A DNA stretch of 64,000 nt from Bradyrhizobium sp. SZCCT0231 (GTDB lineage Bacteria > Pseudomonadota > Alphaproteobacteria > Rhizobiales > Xanthobacteraceae). The stretch covers positions 310,001 through 374,000 of the forward strand of contig NZ_JAFCKP010000001.1 of assembly GCF_018130245.1 (NCBI RefSeq), read 5' to 3'. The notes under the pieces were generated by a model. The model was not told the DNA's origin and did no database searches. It was given only the letters and a program-made list of their open reading frames with translations. Of the stretch, positions 1-7,593 are shown one piece after another (position 1 is the first letter of the stretch; each line of letters begins with the position of its first letter). The translations under genes and the position numbers were made by a program.

Positions 1-885
1 ACCTCGCTGGAGCTGATCACGCGCTCGGTCGCCGCCGCCAAGCGCCGCAACGCGCTGGTGTTCTCCGGTGCAGGCACGGATCATCTCGCGGTGGAGGACG
101 CCAGGACCATCGACGATGTCATCCGCGCCTATGAGGAGCAGATATCGGCGGTCGAGAAGGTCGGCGGCCGGATCATCCTGATGGCCTCGCGCGCTCTGGC
201 GAAACTCGGCCGCGACGCCGACGATTACGCAAAAGTCTATGATCGCGTGCTGTCGCAAGTCCGTGAGCCCGTCATCATCCACTGGCTCGGCGACATGTTC
301 GATCCGGCGCTGACGGGATATTGGGGCACCAAGGATCTCGACAAGGCGATGGACACGGCAGTCGCCATCATCAACGGCAATGCCGCCAAGGTCGACGGCG
401 TCAAAGTCTCGCTGCTCGACAAGCAGCGCGAGATCGACATGCGCCGTCGCCTCGACAAGCGCATCAAGATGTACACCGGCGACGACTTCAACTATGCGGA
501 GCTGATTGCCGGCGACAGCCAAGGAGTTTCGCACGCGCTGCTCGGCATCTTCGATGCCATCGCGCCGGCGGCGTCCTACGCGCTGTCGCGGCTGGCGGCC
601 GGTGACGAAGCCGGTTTCCACGACGTGCTGGGCCCGACGGTGCCGCTGTCGCGTCACATCTTCAAGGCGCCGACGCGGTTCTACAAGACGGGTGTCGTAT
701 TCATGGCCTATCTCAACGGACACCAGGATCACTTCACCATGGTCGGCGGACAGGAGAGCACCCGCTCGACGCTGCATCTCGCCGAACTGTTCCGTCTGGC
801 CGACAAGGCCGGTCTGCTCGCCAATCCCGAACTGGCGACGCAACGGATGAAGACCGTGCTGGCCTCGCATGGACTTGAATCCTGA
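1..885 (+). CDS. DUF993 family protein (dihydrodipicolinate synthase-like TIM barrel), 5' end cut by window
   Basis: Frame 1 is open from the first base, so the gene begins upstream; 294 codons are visible. The sequence resembles the DUF993 family, TIM-barrel proteins related to dihydrodipicolinate synthase. From memory, these are often encoded beside Gfo/Idh/MocA dehydrogenases and sugar-phosphate isomerases. Visible conserved-looking segments include HWLGDMFDPALTGYWG and MYTGDDFNYAELIAGD. The TGA stop shares its last base with the ATG of the isomerase gene that follows (TGATG), which implies translational coupling. A role in sugar or polyol breakdown is inferred from that partner; the substrate is unknown. 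The GTG at 58 is an internal codon and not a credible start. Confidence 0.75.
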   Translation, partial: TSLELITRSVAAAKRRNALVFSGAGTDHLAVEDARTIDDVIRAYEEQISAVEKVGGRIILMASRALAKLGRDADDYAKVYDRVLSQVREPVIIHWLGDMFDPALTGYWGTKDLDKAMDTAVAIINGNAAKVDGVKVSLLDKQREIDMRRRLDKRIKMYTGDDFNYAELIAGDSQGVSHALLGIFDAIAPAASYALSRLAAGDEAGFHDVLGPTVPLSRHIFKAPTRFYKTGVVFMAYLNGHQDHFTMVGGQESTRSTLHLAELFRLADKAGLLANPELATQRMKTVLASHGLES

Positions 886-1748
886 TGCGCGACTTTTCGT
901 CCGATCATCGCTGGCTGTCGCTGAACACGGCGACCGTCCGCAAGCAGGGTGATCTCGTCGAGATCATCGATGCCTGTGCGAGGCACGGCATCCGCGCCAT
1001 CGATCCCTGGCGTGATCAGGTCGCCGCCGTCGGCCTCGACCGCGCCGTGCGCGCAGTGCGCGATGCCGGCCTCGATCTCTCAGGCTATTGCCGCGGCGGC
1101 ATGTTCACCTCGGACGTCTCGCGCCGGGGCGAGGTGCGCGACGACAACCGCCGCTGCGTCGATGAAGCCAAGGCGCTGGGCGCCTCCTGTATCGTCCTCG
1201 TCGTCGGCGGCCTGCCGCAATATTCGCGGCCGGGCAGCGAGGCCTCGAAGGATCTCGGGGCAGCGCGCGGGCAGGTCGAGGAAGCTCTCGCCGAGATGCT
1301 CGACTATGCGAGGCAGGCAAAGCTGCCGCTGGCGATCGAGCCCTTGCATCCCGCCTATGCGGCAGACCGTGCTTGCGTGAACACGACCAAGCAGGCGCTC
1401 GACATCTGCGACCGGCTCGACCCTGATCGCAGCGGCATGCTCGGCGTCGCGCTGGATGTCTATCACATCTGGTGGGATCCGGAGTTGATGGGCCAGATCG
1501 CGCGCGCCGGCAAGGATCGATTGCTCGCCTTCCACGTCTGCGACTGGCTGGTGCCGACAAAAGATATCCTCAACGACCGCGGCATGATGGGCGACGGCGT
1601 CATCGACATCAAATCGGTGCGTCAGGCCGTCGAAGCGCAGGGCTTTGCCGGCTATTCGGAGATCGAGATCTTCTCCAATGACTGGTGGAGCAAGCCGATG
1701 GACGAGGTGCTGCGCACCTGCATCGCGCGTCACAGGACGGTGGTTTAG
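885..1748 (+). CDS. Sugar phosphate isomerase/epimerase (AP-endonuclease-2-like TIM barrel)
   Basis: 287 aa, the usual length for this family. These are cytoplasmic metal-dependent TIM-barrel enzymes that isomerise or epimerise sugars and inositol derivatives. Visible family features are the segment AIEPLHPAYAAD (metal-ligand Glu in strand 5), VALDVYHIWWDPEL, LLAFHVCDWLVPT and the C-terminal YSEIEIFSNDWWSKPMDEVL with the last metal-binding Glu. The start overlaps the stop of the DUF993 gene by one base, so both probably belong to one catabolic operon reaching upstream of the window. The exact substrate cannot be read from the sequence. The last 90 or so bases of this gene have a diverged second copy at 3763-3855, on the far side of the FAD-oxidase gene. 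Confidence 0.82.
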   Translation: MRDFSSDHRWLSLNTATVRKQGDLVEIIDACARHGIRAIDPWRDQVAAVGLDRAVRAVRDAGLDLSGYCRGGMFTSDVSRRGEVRDDNRRCVDEAKALGASCIVLVVGGLPQYSRPGSEASKDLGAARGQVEEALAEMLDYARQAKLPLAIEPLHPAYAADRACVNTTKQALDICDRLDPDRSGMLGVALDVYHIWWDPELMGQIARAGKDRLLAFHVCDWLVPTKDILNDRGMMGDGVIDIKSVRQAVEAQGFAGYSEIEIFSNDWWSKPMDEVLRTCIARHRTVV

Positions 1749-2239
1749 AACACGATGAAATTAGGTTTGGCCGGCTGTCTGTCGTCATCTCTCCCTGCGG
1801 GAGCGGAGATTCACGTTCTGGGCGGGCATCGATTCAACCAAAACTCATCCCGCTTTGAGATCCCGGTGGCTCGGGGAGCTCGTTGCCGAATAACGACGGC
1901 GAACGCATCGCGTGATCCGCGATGAACGGCAGGGCTATCGCATCTGGGAGTTTTTCCCCGCGGCCATCCTTCGAGACGCCCGCTTTGGGCGGGCTCCTCA
2001 GGATGAGGGCGGAGTGCGCGGCAGCAGTTTCAACGAGCACTGATGCTGATTAGCCTCATCCTGAGGAGGCGCGTCAGCGCCGTCTCGAAGGACGAGGCGT
2101 GCGCGCAGGCCGCCGCCACAAGTCACATGCGATAGCCCTGCGATGAACGGGGGATAGAGCGCTCCCTCGATCCTCGATGCGAGAGAGCGCTCCGTCAAGT
2201 CATTGGGCGCGACCGAACCCGTACAGCAGGTGTGATCGT
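1749..2239. repeat. Intergenic region with two facing palindromic repeats (rhizobial ctcatcctgagga family)
   Basis: No gene seen. Two copies of a repeat familiar from Bradyrhizobium intergenic DNA lie here in opposite orientation: 1965-2009 (atccttcgagacgcccgct... ...ctcaggatgaggg) and 2054-2097 (cctcatcctgaggaggcgcg... ...gaaggacgagg). Each can fold on itself. A perfect 13-base inverted repeat brackets them: agggctatcgcat at 1931-1943 and atgcgatagccct at 2127-2139. The whole 1931-2139 segment could therefore form a large stem with two hairpins. It may also act as a transcription end point between the isomerase gene and the convergent oxidase gene, but no T-run typical of a rho-independent terminator is seen. 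Confidence 0.75.
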
Positions 2240-3625
2240 CTACGAGTGCAGCGGTCTGATGTTCTGGTTCATGTGGAAGAAGTTCGTCGGATCGTACTTG
2301 GCCTTCAAGGCGGCGAGGCGGTCGTAGTTGTCGCCGTAAGTGGCCCTGAGTCTGCTGTCGTCTCCATCCTCCATCATGAAATTCACATAGCCGCCGTCGG
2401 CCGAGTAAGGATGCACGGCCTCCCAATAGCCCTTGGTCCAGCGCGTGATTTCGCCTGCCTTTTGCGGATTGGGATCGATGCCGGCGATGACCATCGACCA
2501 GGTCGCGTCGCGCGTGTTCCAGGCGGTGTCGCTCTTGCCGACGCGATGGACGGCGCCATCGATCGGATAGAGATGCATGAGCGACAGCGCGCTCGGTGCT
2601 TTCCGGGCCTGCTCGATATGGGCGTCAATTGCTTCGTCGGTCAGTTCTTTCACGAAATCGCCGCGCCAGTACCACTGCAGACCTTTCGGGAAGAACGGAT
2701 CGAACATGGACTGGAGCGCCGGATAGGGCATCTCGCCCATCCAATTGAAGAGCGGCGGGGGCAGCTCACCAAGCAACCCCGCTATGACCGCCTTGCCGTC
2801 TTCTGTCGGACCATTGTAGCAGGCAATGATGGCGCAGGCACGCTTGCCCTGATGATCCGGCGGGAACGGGTCCATCGGCGGAACGGTCTTCAAGCCGACA
2901 AAAGCCCCGAGCTCCTCGGGAGCGCTGCGGATGAAATCCCTGTACTTCTGCATCACGGTCCGGGCATTTTCGAGATCCCAGAAGATCGGACCGGCATAGA
3001 CCATCTTCACAGGATGAGCCTGGAACAGGAAGCTCGTGACGATGCCGAAATTGCCGCCGCCCCCGCGCAGGCCCCAATAAAGGTCGGCGTTCTCCGACTT
3101 GTTGGCGGTGACGATGCGTCCATCGGCGAGCACGACATCAGCCTCGAGGAGATTGTCGATGGTGAGGCCATGCTTGCGGGTGAGGTATCCTGTGCCGCCG
3201 CCGAGCGTAAGGCCGGCGATCCCAGTGGTCGATACAATGCCGGCCGGCACGGCAAGCCCGTAGATGTGCGTGGCGTGGTCGACATCGCCTTGCAAGCAGC
3301 CGGGACCGACGCGGACGGTACGAGCGCCGGGATCGACCCGCACGCCTTTCATCATCGACATGTCGATCATCAGTCCGTCTTCGACACTGCTGAGGCCCGG
3401 CCCATTGTGGCCGCCTCCGCGGATCGCGACCTGGAGATCATTGTCCCTTGCAAAATTGACCGCTGCGACGACGTCTGCGACGTCGGCGCATCGCGCGATC
3501 ATCATTGGACTCTTGTCGATCATTCCGTTGTAGAGGCTGCGCACGGCATCATAGTCGGCATCCATTCGCCTGATAACCGGGCCGCGCATATTGCCGATGA
3601 AGGTTTCGGTGGCCATGCTCTGCAT
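2240..3625 (-). CDS. FAD-linked oxidase, berberine-bridge-enzyme-like
   Basis: 461 aa, typical for the BBE-like branch of FAD-binding PCMH flavoenzymes, which oxidise sugars, alcohols or alkaloid-like compounds with oxygen. The N-terminal FAD domain contains AIRGGGHNGPG; His73 there is the usual 8-alpha-histidyl flavin attachment residue. At the place where bicovalent members carry the second attachment Cys, this protein reads AGIVSTTG, so attachment through His alone is inferred. GGGTGYLTRKHGLTIDNLL is the next FAD-domain block. The C-terminal YDPTNFFHMNQNIRP is the BBE-domain signature. The start at 3625 is preceded by AGGAGG six bases upstream; a second Met lies at 3616. No signal peptide. 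The gene sits alone between a duplicated isomerase 3' end, which suggests it was inserted. Confidence 0.87.
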   Translation of the reverse strand: MQSMATETFIGNMRGPVIRRMDADYDAVRSLYNGMIDKSPMMIARCADVADVVAAVNFARDNDLQVAIRGGGHNGPGLSSVEDGLMIDMSMMKGVRVDPGARTVRVGPGCLQGDVDHATHIYGLAVPAGIVSTTGIAGLTLGGGTGYLTRKHGLTIDNLLEADVVLADGRIVTANKSENADLYWGLRGGGGNFGIVTSFLFQAHPVKMVYAGPIFWDLENARTVMQKYRDFIRSAPEELGAFVGLKTVPPMDPFPPDHQGKRACAIIACYNGPTEDGKAVIAGLLGELPPPLFNWMGEMPYPALQSMFDPFFPKGLQWYWRGDFVKELTDEAIDAHIEQARKAPSALSLMHLYPIDGAVHRVGKSDTAWNTRDATWSMVIAGIDPNPQKAGEITRWTKGYWEAVHPYSADGGYVNFMMEDGDDSRLRATYGDNYDRLAALKAKYDPTNFFHMNQNIRPLHS

Positions 3626-3762
3626 GATGTCCTCCTATTCTACCCGTGATCGGTCATTGGGCGGAGGTTGCTCGCAGGGCTCATCGAGCGTTCTCCGCCC
3701 GTTTTGAAAAGATAGATCAAGCGCAGCGCGATAGCCATCGCAAATCGACTACGCGTATGCGT

Positions 3763-3855
3763 CTATTCGGAGATCGAGATCTTCTCCAACGACTGGTGGG
3801 CAAGCCGATGGAGAAGGTGCTTCGCACCTGCATCGAACGGTACAGGAAGGGTGGT
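3763..3855 (+). pseudogene. Decayed second copy of the isomerase 3' end
   Basis: Bases 3763-3855 align with 1652-1744, the last 31 codons or so of the isomerase gene, in the same orientation. By eye about 88% of positions are identical. One base is missing in the ctggtggagcaag stretch (here ctggtgggcaag), so the reading frame is broken, and no upstream part of the gene is present. Together the two copies form a direct repeat around the FAD-oxidase gene. This fits an insertion or a recombination with a related strain at this locus. No start, ribosome site or intact frame supports expression. Confidence 0.8.
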
Positions 3856-4426
3856 GTACCTCCGCTTTCGGCGGTAGAATGGACTTGCTGCCCGCTCGAC
3901 CTCGGTCGCGAATGCCCCATTGCGAGCCAGAACACAGGCGAAGCAGCGAGCTGGTCGGAGTACCACCAATGATGAGGTGGACTGCCATCAGCTTTCAGGC
4001 AGAATATCATCATCCAGATGCTGCAGCCGCGCCACAGTCTGTGCCAGATCGGATGCGGTAATCAGTGGCATCAACGATCAGCAGGCACGGCGGATGTACC
4101 CATGCCTGTTGATCTTGAATGGCCCCGGCGTGCAACCGTCGGGGCCATTGTTGTGATCGGCGCGACAAGGATGGTGAGCTTTGCCGAGGGCACCGGCGTG
4201 CTTTGTTGCGGCGAAAGGGCGCCAGGAACGATCCTGCGATTCAATGCGCCGGGCCAAACCAGTTTTGCGATTAAATTCGCCGGGCCCGACTGTGCGGCGA
4301 AAAGTCAGACGATTGCGCAATCATCGATTCACCGTCGAATCCCGGACTATCACTCGTCAATTCGATCTGCGAAGCTGCAACAACACAGATGCGCTTGCAA
4401 CAAGCAGGCGCGAAGGGAGGTTCGCA
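3856..4426. other. Intergenic region without a supportable gene; one 10-bp hairpin
   Basis: The open frames here have no recognisable protein pattern and no convincing ribosome sites. The clearest structure is a perfect inverted repeat at 4118-4127 and 4140-4149 (aatggccccg / cggggccatt, 12-base loop). It is followed by attgttgtg, too weak in T for a confident rho-independent terminator. The upstream part of the region (about 3626-3760) also shows nothing that I can name. Confidence 0.5.
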
Positions 4427-4663
4427 GTGGAGAAGGTGCGACGCTTGCGTGCGATGGGCTCACTGTGCCGCCAACAGGCCGCGTACAACAGCATGAACAA
4501 GTGGAAGCTGCTGGCTGAAGCAGAATACTGGGATCATCTGGCTGATCTCGAGTTGTCGTCTCACTTCGAGCAATGCAACGCGATTGTCCCGAGTGAGGTA
4601 GAGCAGTCTCAATCGATCACAGACACGAATGATGCTGGGCCGGACACGATTTCCTCCGCGTGA
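4427..4663 (+). CDS. Small hypothetical protein, 78 aa, Bradyrhizobium type
   Basis: I choose a GTG start at 4427 because it follows a strong Shine-Dalgarno stretch (aagggagg, 4413-4420) at good spacing; the frame also extends further upstream without similar support. The product begins with EKVRRLRAMGSLCRQQAAYN and contains WKLLAEAEYWDHLADLELSSHF. It resembles small uncharacterised proteins of the same size that I recall from Bradyrhizobium genomes, with the pattern RLCRQQAA...LLAEAE.W. No membrane segment or signal peptide is visible; the first 50 residues look helical and charged, and the tail looks disordered. Function unknown. Confidence 0.55.
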   Translation: MEKVRRLRAMGSLCRQQAAYNSMNKWKLLAEAEYWDHLADLELSSHFEQCNAIVPSEVEQSQSITDTNDAGPDTISSA

Positions 4664-4793
4664 GGTCAGAAACGAGGCTGTCGTTTGCGTTGCGTCCGCT
4701 GCACCCTCACAGAGAGTGCGCGGCAGGTATGACGGAAAGGGCTGCGATCACTTGGACCGAGACTTTCTGCATCGGCTTGCTCCATCGTTGAAT

Positions 4794-6086
4794 CTACTCC
4801 GCCGGCCGGCTCGCTTTTTGCGCGAGGTCAATCGGATCCGCGGCGCGTTCTCGCATCGACACCGCTACGACGGCGCCGGAGAGGAACGTCAGGACGGCGA
4901 TCGAGATTATGGCCGCCGAAAGTCCGAATCGATCCGCGATGATGCCGGCCGATAACGCTCCGATCGCGTAGCCGAGATCGCGCCAGAAGCGGTAGACGCT
5001 GAGCGAGCGCGCGCGCCAGCTTGGGTGCGAGGCATCGGATACGGCGGCGATCAAGCTCGGATACACCATGGCGGTGCCAAGTCCGAGCAGGAGGCTGCCG
5101 ACGAGCCACCACTCGAAACGACTGGTCGCCCCAGTCAGGAGCAAACCTGCGGCCTGCACCCACATGCCGGCTACGATCAGGCCCTTACGGCCCCAGCGGT
5201 CGGACAGAGGACCCGTGGCGACCTGGAGGATGCCCCACGTCGCCGGATAGACGGCCTTCAATATGCCGATCCGATCGACGGCCAGGCCGAAGGAGGCGAA
5301 AAACAGCGGAAAGATGCCCCAGCTCATGCCGTCGTTGAGATTGTTCACCAGCCCCGCTTGCGACGCGGCGAACAGATTGCGATCCCTGAACGAGGTGAGG
5401 ACGAAGATCTCCCGGAAGCTGACCGGAGACGCCTGACGCGCATGCGCCGCAGTCTCCAGCCGGACGTGCTCGCGCGTGTCGCGCACCAAGAGGATCGAGA
5501 GCGCTGCGCCGAAGATCGCATAGGCCGCACCGAGGTAGATCGGCGCCGGCCGCAGCCCGTACTTCGACGCAAGATATCCGGTGAGATAGGCCGTCACGCC
5601 GACCGCGAGATATCCGGCGAACTCGTTCAGGCCCACCGCCAAGCCGCGCGATTTCGGTCCGACGAGATCGATCTTCATGATCACGGTCATCGACCAGGCA
5701 AGGCCCTGGTTGATCCCGAGAAGGGCATTGGCGGCGATCACCCATTCCCAGCTTGGCGCCCAGATGAGCATGAAAGGCACCGGAAGGCCGACGAGCCATC
5801 CGAGGATCAGAACGGACTTGCGTCCCCAGGCGTCGGCGAGCTGGCCGGAGATCAGGTTGGCGCACGCCTTCACGACGCCGAAGCTGACGATGAAGGAGAC
5901 GACAAGAGTTGTGGAGCCGATCTTGAACTCCTCGGCACCGATCAGCGGCACGACGGTTCGTTCGATTCCGACCATCCCGCCTACGAAGGCGTTGATGAGG
6001 ACGAGGAGAGCGAACTGTGGCCAGTTTTCCGTCAGCCCTAACTTGACCGAAGGCGGACCTCCCGGGGCAGCTGCCGCGTCGCTCAT
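4794..6086 (-). CDS. MFS transporter
   Basis: 430 aa from the Met at 6086, with about 12 hydrophobic segments. The loop between segments 2 and 3 reads GQLADAWGRKSVLILG, the classic major-facilitator motif A; a second copy, GPLSDRWGRKGLIVAG, follows the middle loop. It is an inner-membrane proton-coupled carrier. The gene starts four bases after the stop of the MBL-fold gene, so both are one transcription unit, divergent from the ArsR-rhodanese regulator. The frame is open 33 codons further upstream but that would overlap the MBL gene, so I prefer 6086. The substrate is unknown. Context suggests export of a sulfur or thiol-related or other toxic compound, but that is inference. Confidence 0.85.
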   Translation of the reverse strand: MSDAAAAPGGPPSVKLGLTENWPQFALLVLINAFVGGMVGIERTVVPLIGAEEFKIGSTTLVVSFIVSFGVVKACANLISGQLADAWGRKSVLILGWLVGLPVPFMLIWAPSWEWVIAANALLGINQGLAWSMTVIMKIDLVGPKSRGLAVGLNEFAGYLAVGVTAYLTGYLASKYGLRPAPIYLGAAYAIFGAALSILLVRDTREHVRLETAAHARQASPVSFREIFVLTSFRDRNLFAASQAGLVNNLNDGMSWGIFPLFFASFGLAVDRIGILKAVYPATWGILQVATGPLSDRWGRKGLIVAGMWVQAAGLLLTGATSRFEWWLVGSLLLGLGTAMVYPSLIAAVSDASHPSWRARSLSVYRFWRDLGYAIGALSAGIIADRFGLSAAIISIAVLTFLSGAVVAVSMRERAADPIDLAQKASRPAE

Positions 6087-6090
6087 GGCG

Positions 6091-6831
6091 TCAGGCAGCA
6101 GCGGCCGTGACGCCTGAATTGGCAGCCCTGATCTTCGCAGCTTCCGGCGGCGCCGGCGGAATCTCGGCGACCATGAACCGAACAAACTCGGCTTCGTCCT
6201 CGATCGCGAATGCCTGATTGTGCCGCTTCTCGAAGCCGATGGTCGACCATGGTTTCCCGCTCAGCCGGCGACCGCAGACCGATCCTGCATAGGCGCCGGG
6301 CAGGACCTCGACATGGTCCGGCAGGCCCTTCAGCCTGCGCACGCTGCGAAACAGTTGTTTTGCGCCTTCTTCGGCGCTGACCGCGAGTTCGGTACGGCCG
6401 AGATCCCCGACCATCAGGGTGTGGCCGGTCAGGACGAACCAGGGTTCGTCGGCGCGCGTCCGATCCGTCACAAGAATGCAGATGTGCTCGGGCGTGTGGC
6501 CCGGCGTGTGGAGAACGGTCGCCGTGACGTTGCCGAGCGGAAGGACTTCGCCGTCGCCCACACCTTTGAACGGAAACGACACGCTCGCTGCCGACGAGAG
6601 CACGTAGGGCGCCCCTGCCGCCTCGGCGAGAGCCCGGCCCACCGAGAGGTGGTCGGCATGGACATGCGTATCGATGACGAAGTGAATCCGCATGCCGGCA
6701 TTGTCGGCGGCTTGCAGATAGGGCTGGATATCGCCGACGGGATCTACGACCGCGCCGGCTGCCTTGCCGCCGCAGCCGAACAGGTAGGAGATGCCGACGG
6801 GATCGCTATGCAAGAACTGGCGCAGGATCAT
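6091..6831 (-). CDS. MBL-fold metallo-hydrolase, persulfide-dioxygenase/Blh-like
   Basis: 246 aa. It carries the metallo-beta-lactamase motif THVHADH at residues 55-61 and the third metal His in TPGHTPEH (His112), as in ETHE1-type persulfide dioxygenases and Blh of the BigR operon. At the bridging-ligand position, where family members usually have FTGD, this protein has LTGHTLMVGDLGRTEL (His137). The tail PGAYAGSVCGRRLSGKPWSTIGFEKR is typical of this subgroup. The start at 6831 is chosen because GGAGAGGAG lies about 10 bases upstream; an upstream ATG at 6870 falls in the operator region. It is the first gene of an operon with the MFS carrier, opposite an ArsR regulator. Sulfane-sulfur detoxification is an inference. 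Confidence 0.8.
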   Translation of the reverse strand: MILRQFLHSDPVGISYLFGCGGKAAGAVVDPVGDIQPYLQAADNAGMRIHFVIDTHVHADHLSVGRALAEAAGAPYVLSSAASVSFPFKGVGDGEVLPLGNVTATVLHTPGHTPEHICILVTDRTRADEPWFVLTGHTLMVGDLGRTELAVSAEEGAKQLFRSVRRLKGLPDHVEVLPGAYAGSVCGRRLSGKPWSTIGFEKRHNQAFAIEDEAEFVRFMVAEIPPAPPEAAKIRAANSGVTAAAA

Positions 6832-6863
6832 GGGCTTGCACTCCTCTCCGAGACCAGCTAGAA

Positions 6864-6906
6864 CATTCAATCAATCTGCTGAATGATATATTCAGGAGCT
6901 GCCGTG
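6864..6906. promoter_or_regulatory. Divergent operator/promoter between MBL-MFS operon and ArsR-rhodanese gene
   Basis: The 72-base gap between the two divergent starts has an AT-rich palindromic core. TGAATGATATATTCA at 6880-6894 is an inverted repeat (TGAAT-5-ATTCA). A further CATTCA at 6864-6869 pairs with TGAATG at 6880-6885. BigR/ArsR-family dimers bind this kind of ATTCA-type repeat. The ATG at 6883 lies within the palindrome, which supports the GTG at 6904 as the real regulator start; it is preceded by AGGAG at 6895-6899. Confidence 0.6.
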
Positions 6907-7572
6907 TCAAGTACCGGACCGAAACACGCGATCTATGAAAATCTCGCCGAGGTGGCGCAGGCGTTGGGCCATGCGCATCGGCTCGAGCTGTTGGAGCACC
7001 TCGCCCAGGGAGTGCGCAGCGTCGAGGAGCTGTCGGCCCGCGCTCATCTGACGTTCGCCAATACATCCCGCCATCTGCAGATCCTCAGGCGCGCGCGTCT
7101 CGTCGAGACGGAACGGCGGGGTAAACACGTTCTCTATCGCTTGGCCGGCGAGACGGAAGTGGTCGCGCTGACCAGGGCGCTGGGGCGCGTCGGCGAGCGA
7201 AACATCGCAGAGATCGGCCGCGTCGTGACCGACTACTTCCACGCCCGCGACGCGCTCGAACCGGTCTCGCGAGATGATCTGGTCGCGAGATTGCACGACG
7301 ATCTGGTCACGGTGCTTGATGTGCGGCCCGAAGACGAGTTCGCTCTTGGCCATCTGCCGGGCGCGCTCAACATCCCGCTTGCCGAACTGGAGCGACGCCT
7401 CGGCGAACTTCCTAGAGGCCGCGAGGTGATCGCCTACTGCCGCGGTCCCTGGTGCGTCCTTTCGTTCGAAGCGGTCGCAGCGCTCCGGACGCGAGGCTAT
7501 CGCGTCCGCCGGCTCGAGGACGGCTATCCCGAATGGAAAGCCGCCGGCCTGCCGGTCGAATCCGTCGCTTGA
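6904..7572 (+). CDS. ArsR-family regulator fused to a rhodanese domain
   Basis: 222 aa from a GTG start with AGGAG upstream. Residues about 8-100 form the ArsR winged helix-turn-helix, including LTFANTSRHLQILRRARLVE as recognition region. Residues about 125-220 form a rhodanese domain with LDVRPEDEFALGHLPGALNIPL and the active-site loop YCRGPWCVLS (Cys179, Cys184). These are the only two cysteines in the protein; the ArsR part has none, unlike BigR or SqrR, which sense persulfide through cysteines in the HTH domain. It faces the MBL-MFS operon across a palindromic operator, so it probably represses both sides. The nucleoside phosphorylase gene follows 21 bases later. Sensing through persulfidation of the rhodanese loop is inferred. 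Confidence 0.87.
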   Translation: MSSTGPKHAIYENLAEVAQALGHAHRLELLEHLAQGVRSVEELSARAHLTFANTSRHLQILRRARLVETERRGKHVLYRLAGETEVVALTRALGRVGERNIAEIGRVVTDYFHARDALEPVSRDDLVARLHDDLVTVLDVRPEDEFALGHLPGALNIPLAELERRLGELPRGREVIAYCRGPWCVLSFEAVAALRTRGYRVRRLEDGYPEWKAAGLPVESVA

Positions 7573-7593
7573 GACAAGCGGATCTGGTGCATC

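Noticed and set aside
2177-3649. 490-codon plus-strand open frame
   Set aside because: It lies antisense over the FAD oxidase gene, has no recognisable protein pattern or ribosome site, and is explained by GC-rich codon bias.
1931-3855. Possible transposon around the FAD oxidase gene
   Set aside because: No transposase, no terminal inverted repeats at the cassette ends and no short target duplication are visible, only the long duplicated gene end.
4018-4518. 166-codon frame upstream of the small protein gene
   Set aside because: It spans the hairpin at 4118-4149, shows no protein-like pattern, and overlaps the better supported 4427-4663 gene in another frame.
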